Notes under the pieces: model-generated
Database searches by the model: none
What the model was told of the DNA's origin: nothing
The model's input: only the letters and a program-made list of their open reading frames with translations
Made by a program: the position numbers and the translations under genes
Shown: positions 24,601-36,600 of the stretch, one piece after another
How positions within the stretch are numbered: position 1 is the stretch's first letter
Layout: every line of letters starts with the position of its first letter
Assembly: GCA_028015205.1 (NCBI GenBank)
Contig: CM051520.1
Span: 35,641,528 to 35,705,527, forward strand
DNA length: 64,000 nucleotides
From: Mytilisepta virgata
Lineage: Eukaryota > Mollusca > Bivalvia > Mytilida > Mytilidae
Direction: 5' to 3'

Positions 24601-27600
24601 GCCGTATCTCAAAAACTAATTATGATTTTTGCATAAAACTTTACACACTTCTTAGTTATATTAATCTGAAGATCTGTATACTTTTTTCGTGATGATTCTT
24701 ATTTAATTTTTGAGTTATTGAATTTTTATTGAGCTTTTTGGTAAAAAAAGGTAGTCTTTTTTGGTCATGACGGGCGTATCATGCACTCGTGGCGCAGCTG
24801 TTTATTATAGAAGACAAGCATTAAAAGGCCTCTAAATACCTTTATCCAAACCTCAGTACATACATTAGGCTTGGTACTTGTATCTCGAAATTCTTCATGC
24901 CTCAAGGTAATATGGTGGTTCTAATGTAATTCTTCTCACCAGATTTACTCCTTTCATCTCATATTAAGTTTGGATGGGCTGATAATTGAAATTGTCCATG
25001 TATATACTGGTTTCTCATGCTGCACGTAATGACCTTACTTTTCATGTCCACTTTATAAAGAAGGTTATTCTAAGTCATGTGATTTCAGTCCTAAACATAC
25101 TATATACAATCACACTTACATTTAATTATATTCCTAAGTTTCTTTGTTAAATGGGTCAAGATTCTTTCTATAAATTGCAGACAAACCAGGAGTTAAGTGA
25201 ACAAATTCAAAGAGAGAGAAGTGTTCTCAAAAAGGTAATATATATTGATAAACTGCAATAAATATTTTATCACTTATAGAATCTTTTCTGCATAAATATT
25301 TCTGTTTTATGATAAAAGTTTTCCTGAAAAAATTCATGAATGATTTTGACATTACTGTTTTTATCTATACTTTTATAAAAACTGAAACTTATAACATAGG
25401 ATATTGTCTCCAAACATTGGCAAAATTAAAAGATACAATTATATTATTTTATTCATTTGTATAAATATAAATTATGTACATGTTCTCTTCTGTTGTTTCT
25501 GAATATAATTACCAATTATTGCCTTTGAATGTACATGTAGCCAGAAGCCAAATATTTATGGTTTGCAAAAATCATATGGGAGTTCTAGGACATTAAAATA
25601 TTTCATATCTTCTACTTAGGATTATTAAATAGGTCAAATTTTTCAGAAATTCTCAAAAGATAAAAATGTAAATGTTTCTTTGACATTTAGTATAAGGGTT
25701 TATTCTGAAGAACTGTTTACATGCTAAGTGAGTGTTTGTTTTAAATTGAAACATCTCACCAATAATTGTTATCAATTTTTAAATTTTTTTTTTTTTAGAT
25801 TTCTGACAAGTATGAAGAAGCTGAAAGAGATCAACAAATGATTAAAGTAAGACAATTTTAACTAAATAGTTTTGTTCTGAAACCTTTATGGTACCTATGG
25901 CTATATAAAACTTAATAATTTCCTCTTTACCAAATAAATTTGTTGCTTTTAATTCTCTTTTGGGTACTTATGGCAATAGACCTCATAAGGGAATGAAGGC
26001 TTTGGAAAATAAATATGCTGCATCTAAATAATATTTGGGACAAATTCGAATGTGGTTCTTGATAACTATGAATAATCATTTGCCTATCACCAAAAATATT
26101 TTGTGTTCAAACCCAGGTGGTAGTAGGATGATTTAGATTAATTGACAATGTTTGTCAGTTTTTCACAAGGGGTTGGTGTCTCATCTGTTTATTCTCAATC
26201 ACTAATATGACTAAACATTTGTGCTCAGTTGCACTATAAGTTGACTGAACCTCCAATAAATAAACAAAACGACCTCAAGAAATCTGCTGTTTTTATACGA
26301 CCGCAAAATTTTTGCGGTCGTATATTGGTATGACGTTGGCGTCGTCGTCGTCGTCCGTCGTCCGTCGGAGTCTGTAGACATTTGGTTTTCGCACTATAAC
26401 TTTAGTATAAGTTAATAGAAATCTATGAAATTTAAACACAAGGTTTATGACCACAAAAGGAAGGTTGGGATTGATTTTGGGAGTTTTGGTCCCAACAGTT
26501 TAAGAATCAGGGGCCAAAAAAGGGCCCAATAAGCATTTTTCTTGGTTTTCGCACAATAACTCTAGTATAAGTAAATAGAAATCTATGAAATTTTAACACA
26601 AGGTTTATGACCACAAAAGGAAGGTTGGGATTGTTTTTGGGAGTTTTGGTCCCAACAGTTTAGGAATTAGGGGCTAAAAAAGGCCCAAATAAGCATTTGT
26701 CTTGGTTTTTGCACAATAACTTTAGTATAAGTAAATAGAAATCTATGAAATTTAAACACAAGGTTTATGACCACAAAAGGAAGGTTGGGATTGATTTTTG
26801 GAGTTTTGGTCCCAACAGTTTAGGAATTAGGGGCCAAAAGGGTCCAAAATTAAACTTTGTTTGATTTCATCGAAAATTGAACTATTGGGGTTCTTTGATA
26901 TGCCGAATCTAACCGTGCATTTAGATTCTTAATTTTTGGTCCCGTTTTCAAATTGGTCTACATTAAGGTCCAAAGGGTCCAAAATTAAACTTAGTTTGAT
27001 TTTAACAAAAATTGAATTCTTGGGGTTCTTTGATATGCTGAATCTAAACATGTACTTAGTTTTTTTATTATGGGCCCAGTTTTCAAGTTGGTCCAAATCG
27101 AGGTCCAAAATTAAAGCTAAAAAAGGGGTAAATTATTTTTTTTGGGGGGTGGGGGCAATTCTCCACAGCATATTGTATCGCACAAGAATTCAAAAATTGA
27201 ATATAAATTCAAATCATATGACCAATTCTAAGTTCTTTATTTCAGTTATTCTGTTTTAGAAACCTATTATGTGTCAAATATTTCAAGAAATTTTCAATTA
27301 CACAGTATTGTGCAATAGCAAGAATCAGTATAATTTAAACCAATTTACATTATTTACATTACAATTAAAGGATAACTTCAGTAACACCCAACAATGACTT
27401 CAATCCAAACATATATATTGAATAAACTTACAAATCAGAAATTTTAAAATTATATGATACTAACATACATACTACTGCTAACAATTAAATATGACTTAGA
27501 GCAAATATGACAACATGATTATAAAAATATGTACAAAGAGGGATAACTCTTTTTTTTATCTCAAATTTTGAATATGTGCTGATGAAGCTTTTTTGTTTAT

Positions 27601-30600
27601 CTCATCTAAACTGCTTTTAAATTATGCATATTTAAAATTTGCCATCCATGACTATGATGTCATTTTCTATTTTAATACGTTATGGTGTATTTAAATGGGC
27701 TGTTATGGTTGCAAAGTATCAAGAGAAATGGGGGGGGGGGGGGGTGAAAACAAAATTTAGGGGGGGGAATGAGAAATTGGGGAGGGGGCAATTTTTTTCT
27801 CATTTCATAATTCATAAATTAAAAAGGAAATTTCAAATTTTTTTTAGCAAAAAAGGGGGGGTTACAATAAATTTTATTGTTTTTTGTTGTTTTTTTTTTT
27901 GGGAGGGGGAGTCAATGTGCAACTTCATAGTGTATTGCACAAAAGCTAAAAAAGGGGTAAATTTTTTTTTTTTTTTTTTTTTGGGGGGGGGCAATTCTCC
28001 ACAGCATATTGTATTGCACAAGAAGCAAAAAATTGAATATAAATTGAAATCATATGACCAATTCTAAGTTCTTTGGTTTCAGTTATTCTGTGTCAGAAAC
28101 CTATTATGTGTCAAATATTTGAAGAAATTTTCAATTGCACAGTATTGCGCAATAGCAAGAAATTGATATGTGTGCCCAATTTTAAATTGGTTATTTCTGA
28201 TTTATATATAAAAACAAAAAATACTGATATGGTTTGAATAGGTAAATTAAAAATTTTTAAGTTCTTAGACAACATTCATTCTGTGTCAGAAACCTATGCT
28301 GTGTCAAATATTTATTCACAATCCAAATTCAGTATTGTATCAAGCTTGAATGTTGTGTTCATAATTGCCCCAACTATTCAGGGTTCGACATCTGCGGTCG
28401 TATCTAGCTGTGCCCAGCGGAGCATTTTATTACAGCTGCTTTCATTTATTTCCTTTTAAAAAAAATTAATAGAATTATTCCATGTGACATATATGACCAG
28501 TACACATATTCCATCAAAAATAATTTCAAAGAACAACAATGGCCCTCAAATGTGAAATGTAGAATATTTTTGGATAAAATATGAATTTCCATCCTATTAG
28601 TTTGACCAAATTGGTAAATGCAAGCTGAAACTTAAGATTTTCTTTAAATTAAGATCCAAGGCCATGAAAAAAAATGAGTGTTTCTCAGGCCTCGCCCCCG
28701 TCTGTGAAACTGTTGTGCGTTGGCATTTGTTACCCCTTAATTTCGGAACAAAGTTTTTTGTTGTTGTTTTGTTCAAAAACCTGTTAAATGTATTACCGTG
28801 GTCAATGATAGTTATCTCCCCTTATATTTGAAAAAAAAGTCTGACAACATTGTCGTGAGTGTGCAAGTACATTTGGAAGACGAAATCAAAACAATGCTAG
28901 TTCATGGTAATTAACCTGTGTAACACAAAGTGCCTGTGCCTGTGAGAAACAATAAACATTTTTTTCAAGGTAAATTTCAAATGTTATAACAATGAATATT
29001 GGATTTACAAATCATGCATACAATCAAGGGAAAAAAAGAAAAAAAGGTGTCCGTCTGCACCAAATTTTTAAAAAAGGCCTGAGAAACACACAATTTTTCA
29101 TGGGTGATGGAGGATGACAATTTAAAAATCAGTGTGATGCTATATTTAGAAATGATTTATATTTTTCAGGAGTCCATGAACAGCACAGAGAATAAATTAT
29201 ATGATGCTAGAACAGAAATTGTAGAATTGAAAAGGTATGTAGTATGAACCGTTTAAACATGTATGACTTATCTCCCTCAGTCTTGTTTGAAATGGTGGGT
29301 TTAATTTTTGTGAAAAGTTCATTTTACCCATAGCATAAGAGAAATTAAAGTCTAGCGATGAATATTTCCAACAAACCACAAGTTTCTAAGTTTGTCAGAA
29401 AAACAGAACAATGTGCAGCCTTCATTGTGTAACATGAAAGTTTTGAAAGTTGTTAGCAAAAATTAATGATAGGATAGAGAATGGAAACAGGGAATGTGTC
29501 AAAGAGACAACAGTCCGACCATAGAGCAGAAAACAGGCCAATGCCACCAATGGGTCTTCAACGCAGCGAGAAACTCCCACACACGGAGGCTGGCTTCAGC
29601 TGGCCCCTAAATAATAATGCATACTAGATTTACGAAATGTATGCCACACCAAACTCCGGAACATAGAAATGAACCAAAATTCAAAATGAGTTTATATTAG
29701 CCAAACTGTATGATCAAATTTACTGGAACTAAAGAAAGAGTTACTACCAGGCAAGGGCAATAACTTGTCTTCAGAATGAAATATTGGAAAAAAAACCTCT
29801 TGCTTTCCTATTACTTTGTAAAAGTTTGATTTTGTCTTTTCAGAACTGTTTCAAAACTTGAGTTGGAAAACAAAAGACTGTCTAGAGAAAATGATAATTT
29901 ACACCACTGGAGAATGCAGTCTGGGAAGTAAGTTGCAAACTGATATATATTCTACGTGTATATAATCTTAATTGATTAAATTAATTGGTTTAAGAAATTT
30001 TGTTTTTTGTATTCATTTTTTTTGTTTTGTGTTGTTTATTTTTTTATTTTCAATAAAAAGAGAGGCAAAAAATAAAAAATGAAAATACTAATGGAATGTT
30101 CTGAAATATTCAGGTTCAATATATGTTGTGTAGTACAATGAAAGTTCATGAACTCAACCATTTAACATTTGAGATATTTACTGGAATGTAGTGGTAATTT
30201 AATTATAGATTTCCTTTTCTGATTAAATTCTCAATCCTTAAAACACAGAACAAAACTTTAAAAATAAAAAATCCACAAGATATTTGATAGTCTTAGATTG
30301 GATAGACAAAGTTATTAAAAATATAGAAAAAGCTAAATATTATATAACAGTATAAGAATTGCATGGTAACATACATTGTATCTCACCTCTTGATTTTTGT
30401 TAGTTTGTCTGCAGTCCAAAGTAGCTTCCACGATTCTTTCGAAACTCAACCACCTGGTTATGTATCATCGCCAAAACTAGACAGCTCTTTAGGAATTTTA
30501 CGATCTCCAAGGGGAGGTAAATCACCAAGAAATGAAACAGTATTGCATCGAGATGAGACTACAAAGCAAGACAAATTTAATGGATCAAGTAGTGATGTTC

Positions 30601-33600
30601 CTTTACAAAAGTAATTATTTGCTTACTTATTGCATAGTATAAAAATAATAAGTGAAAGTGTTCTAAAAACTAAACTATAAATATTCATTGTCAAAGATTT
30701 CACAAAGCTATAAAATTAATGAAAATAACAATCAATTTTTATAATTACATTTCACATATCTGCAGTTAAATCCGAGGCCTTGGTGGCCGAGTGGTCTAGG
30801 TGGTTCGTCATGACTACTAATGATCACTAGCCTGTCAACACTGAGGTTGTGAGTTCGAAACTCAACCAGTAAAAATTATTCTTCATATGGCCAACATATG
30901 AGTTTGTACCACAAGTCAAGCATTTTTTAATTTTCAAATTCAAATTCAAATGTTTATTGTCATATAAACATAAAATGTTTGTGACATATAATACAAGTAA
31001 ATAAAAAAAAAAACATTATAATTGTATATACACAAGTAAATCAGTAGTCCCCCGTCCTCAGTTCTAATGACCTTTTTATAAAGGAACCAAGTCTATTTAC
31101 TTGTGATGGTGTTGATGGGTTTAATATAAAGCTTAATTTCTTAATTATACTTAAATCATCAAACCCTGGATTTTCATTTATAATTTCTGTTAAATATTTA
31201 TTTCTAATACAAGAGTTTATTTTGCATTCTAAAAGGAAATGGCATTCATTATCTAAGCTATTGCAAACTTTACATTTTCTATCCTCTCTATGTATCTTTA
31301 AATGCCTGCCTTTTTCTATTAATAAATTATGATCGCTAATTCTAAGTTTTACTATAAGTTTTCGATATTCAAAATTTGGATTTACTAAGAAATTTTCGAT
31401 AAAGGGATTATTATAATCTAGTTTAACTTTATTATATAAATATAATTTACTTTTTTCATCTATTTCAGTCATTTTATTTTCTACTAAATTTTCATAGTAT
31501 TTTTCAACTTTTGACTTTATTTGTTTTTTCTTTATTTTTAAATCAGTCAGCCTATTAATATTTTGTATTTGGTCAGTATCAACATCTGATTCTTCTATAA
31601 TGTTTTTGGCATAAGTATACCACGTAAAGATTCCATATTCATCTAATTCTTTGCACAGTGCAAAGGACTCTTTCAGAAGAGGGTTAATGCTCTCTGAATA
31701 AAGTCTTAATAAATATAGTATGGATTGAACTTTTATATGATTTTCTAAGGGAAGTCTTCCGAGTTCCATTCTAGTTGCTAAATTACAAGCATTTTTTCTT
31801 GTTCCCAAGATATATTTGCAAAAAGAAAGGTGTAGATTCTCAATTGATGATTTATCAATAAATGAAAATACATTAACTTCCTTATTTGATTTATAAGCTC
31901 TCTTTTTAGCTCTAAATAAGGAAATATAGGTATCTAAATAAGTAATCTCTGCATTGTATGTAGCTATTGGCGTAACCAATACATCAAAGAGATTACAAGC
32001 CACTTTAACTGGCAAATTGTTTAAGGAATTTGCATATGATTTTAATATTATATGAGTGATAAATTTAACAGATAAATTTTAAGAAATATGAAAGTTAAAC
32101 TACATATATAATAAACATCCATCCCTATATTTTATATGAATTGGGGATGTGAAATATGTATGATGATCAACAAACTTCAATATGTTTTTATCTTGAAATG
32201 AAAGAATACAGTAGAATCTCAATTTCTCGAACTCGATGGGATTGTAAAATGAGTTTGAGGCATCAGTAGTTCGAGCCATTGAAGTTTGGAAAAATTCTGA
32301 CTTTTTGTAATATGTTCGATACTTTTCCATTTTGACCTTTTATCAAGACATGGTCACGGCGAATTGTTGTTTTATTGTAATTTGTTTGTGGAATTAAACC
32401 ATGTGTTCGTGTATGTATATTGATTTTTGTCATTTTATTATTAAATAAATATAAACTTAATCATTGAATGAAATTCATTCAAGGAAATACCCAGCATTCA
32501 CTTATTTATACGAAATAAAATTTTGCAAAATTACAACTTGGATATCTTATTAAATATAGTGTTCGAGTTATTGAGACTAAATACCACTGTATGGATCAGA
32601 AAATTAGTTGGAGAAATTGGTGTTAAAAAAACAGAGAGTAAATTAACATAGACATTAAGGATAAAATAACCGGACCTTTAAAAAGGTTCGAGAAATCCAT
32701 GGTGTTCAAGCGATCCGAGTTCGAGTCACTGAGATTTTACTGCATAATCTAGGGTAGTAGTGTAAAAAGAAATTCTTTTTGTATGATAACTAGATGTACT
32801 GTGAGCAAAGCTCACAAAGGATACCCCCAGGTTTGAAGTCCAATTGTCTCCCTTGTGTGATATTGGAAAGCAAAGATTTTTCTTCATGCACATCTTTGGA
32901 TGATGTACTTCCTTTCTGTAAAGTTTCGTTGAAATCCATTGAGCGGTCTAGGAGGAGTTGTGCTTACAAGATATATGGACAGACGGACAGACAGACAGAC
33001 GGCGCGACAGACAGATGGACAGACAAGGTGATTCCTATATACCCCCCAAACTTTATTTGCGGGGGGTATAAAAATATGAGCTCCAAACATTGCGAAATGC
33101 AAGTAGGAAGATTCCAGAAGATGGTATATGTATTTTTTATGACTCATCCAACATTATCTTCCATACAGAATAAAACGAAATAACCTTTAACCATTGAATT
33201 ATTGACTTCTAATTCGCAAACATTCAAGGTAAATTTATATAATAGGATTAGGATAAATTTGATATGCTTGTGCATATTTGTTATTTAGAATCGATAGCAA
33301 TAGATTTAATACGAGATTAATTCATACAAGATTGATTGAATAATCCCGAATTATTTCATGAATATTTAAACTTAAGTGATTTTTATCATTAGCTATACAG
33401 TTAATTTATAAATTATTTATATTATTTTTACATTAATTTCCATGTTTTGTAGCACATCAGTATCCAGGTCGCCTTTAAGGCTGAGTGCTAATGGGATGGA
33501 TCGACAATGCAATAGTCGTGAGGATATAGTGGTTTCTAACATATCTCCTGTAATGAAGGCTGAGCAAGATTTATACAGACTGAGAGACATGATGCGCGAG

Positions 33601-36600
33601 ATCAATCAGACGCCAAGTGAACCCCCAAAATTGAAACTGAAGAAGAAATTTTACGGTAGTGATATTCAAACTTTGTCTAGAAGTAGGGATTATTCCCCTT
33701 CAAGTAGTCCAAAAATTCAAAAGAAAAAATCCCCAAGCAATTCACCTAGGACAAAGTCAACAAAATCAAAAAAATCTCAGGAAACCGGTGTTGGTAATGT
33801 GACTTCCCCTAGCAGTCAAAGTTCAAAACCTAGGATATCTGTTAATCCAGAAGAATATGCCAGTCCAACCAGATTTGATATTAGTATGGAAAAAACTCGT
33901 TCAAAAGGAGTTATTCCTAAACGACAACCAGGTGACGGTGAAACAGAGGACAATCAGACCTCGAAGAAATTGAAAAAAGATCAAAGTTCAAAGGTTGAAA
34001 CCACATCAAAATCTAAGAAAGTATTGAATGGAACCCATGGTAGGTACATTGTCTCCAAAGCAGATGCTACATGTATATTTGAATAATTTATTCATGTATA
34101 TTTATCCTGAATGTGACTGAACATTTGAGCAATGGATTCAAAATTAGCCAGGAGTTGGTAAAATAAATAATATGCTTGAAAAACTCAATTGAGCTTAATT
34201 TCTTGCATTGTGACGTCAAAATGATGTCATAACATTGTTTCATTTACAAAATATCTTGAAAATAGCAGATTTTAAGCAGTTTTCCATGCACATTTTGCTT
34301 GAGAAAATATTTTGCGTATTAGAGAGAAAAAAAATATTTCCATAGATTTATGCTATCCGAATCAAAAATATTCTCCTCTGAAAGAACAGAATCAATTTCA
34401 TCCAAATTTAGGCTGAAAGATCCTTAGGGTATCTAGTATAAATAAAGTTGGTGTTTTATTTTCTCGTCCATCAAGACACATGGCTGCCATGGCTAAAAAT
34501 AGAACATAGGTGAAAAATGCACTTTTTGGCTCATATCTCAAAAACTAAAGCAGTTAGAGCAAAACTGACCAGAAGTAAAAATGTTTATGAGGTCAAGGTC
34601 TACCTGCCATGAAATTTTCAGACGAATTGGTCAACCCATTTTCGGGTTATTGCCCCTGAATTGTTAATTTTAAGAAAATTTTGCAGTTTAAGGTTATTAA
34701 CTTGAATATTATTACAGATAAAGACTAACAAAAGTAAGATCTACAAATAAGTCAACATGACCAAAATAGTCAATTGACTCCCTGTACGAGTTTTTGCCCT
34801 TGAAAGATTATTTACATGTAAACAGTAATTATCAGTAAAATTAATGGTCTGACATAATGTCACAGATGTTTAAAGCACAACTTGAAATAAATTAAGTGGT
34901 AGCTGTACAAGTAAAATGGAGGGTCAAGGTCACTGAAAAAGTCCATAGCAACCGATTAACAAGTCCCTAGCAACCATATACATTTGGGTTAAGGACCCTA
35001 TAATTTAGCTGTTCAAGTCAAAAAGAAAGGTCAAGAGACAAGTTCATTGAAAAAGTCCATAGCAACTGATGAAAAATTCCCTAGCAACCATATATATTTA
35101 GATTCAAGACCCTATAATATAGCTGTTAAAGTCAAAATGGAAGGTCAAGGGTCAATGACATTGAAAAAATCCATAACAACCATATAGATTTTGGTTCAGG
35201 ATTCTATGTTTTAGCTGTACAAGGCAGTATTAAGGTGTAAAATGAGACAGTATACATTAATTAGCAGATATAATCATTGATGCAAGATCTACACAAAAAA
35301 TAACAGGTGAGTGATTCAGGCCCTCGGGAGGCTCTTTCTTGTATATATTTCATGCTCAAAATATTAACATTTATATTTATGATATGTCGCTAGCTTATGT
35401 TCCTAATCTCATTTAAAGATCCAAATGAAGAGACGAGAAATGTCGTAGAAAATACTCTAAACAAGATTAGAACTGGAGAATATATCAGTCGGCCACAATG
35501 GGAAGATTTGTATACGTCCATGGCAAAACCTTCAGAAAAACAACCTGTGCAATCTTTTGTAAGTCAAATAAGCCTCAAACCGTCTTATGTTTGGCCTTGG
35601 TGGTCAAATAATATAGGTAGTTCATTGCAAATTTTAACGACAATTAATAAAATGGATAACAGGAAAGATCATAATTGATATACTGCTATCAAATCCTCAG
35701 ACCTTTAGTTGAAAACTACACACATAGCATACAGTAAATGTAGAATCAAGAGAGAGTCAGAATAGTCTGACTTGATATCAGGTTGAATCCTGTTCAAGGA
35801 AGGGTTTGTTTCACTCCAGTCTGGGATTGCCAGTTTTCCTGTCAAAGATTTGTTGTTTTGTCCATGTTCTCTTGCTTCCTCACCAGTAAATGAGACCCAC
35901 TTATTTATGACATTCTTTGTATGTAGAAATAAACGTTAAAAAATTTCAGAATATTCTGACTTGGTACCATGAGTTCAAATCCTGTTTTCAGAAGGGTTTG
36001 TTTGACTCCAATTTTAGATTGCCAGTTTTCTTGTCAATGATTTGGGGATTTGTCCATGTTCTCTTGCTTCCTTAAGGGTAAATGAGACCCCCTTGTGTAT
36101 GACATTGTTTTCTATATAGAAATAAAATTGTTTTACATCAAGTTGTTGTAATCAATTACTGGTAGGTATGTATGATGTGATGAATTTTTTTTGTGGACAT
36201 TTTATGATATTTAGCTTTTCATTACAGATAAGAGAAGAAAAGGTTAGAGACAGAATAGGTACTATAACAGATTTAGAACACAGATACGATGACCTCAGTG
36301 CCGAAAAAAGAAAGGTAAATTCTAATTTCTGATATCGTGAGAAATTTCGCGGATCAATGTACAATGTGTATATATGAGATGATAGGTAGAATTGGTATGT
36401 ATAATATTGAAATATTCTTACAGGATTTCTTACCTAAGATCCTGGATATCCCATAAGTGTAAGAGAAAAAGGAAGAAAGCCTGATCTAATCTCTTCTCAG
36501 ACTGTTACCTGTGATTTTTGTTGTAGGGTGTAGAAAAACTGTCTTTTTCTTCACAGATTTCAGTTGTGACATCATGAAGCCATCAATGTTCTTAGTACAT

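Noticed and set aside
23918..24619. Open frames of 73 and 143 residues with repeated FGDDSKFYFRV
   Set aside because: They arise from translating ~165-bp tandem units of a non-coding element.
30404..30414. TCTGCAG as the acceptor of MPHOSPH9 exon 11
   Set aside because: Puts a TAG stop three codons into the exon; the TTAG ending at 30403 keeps the frame.
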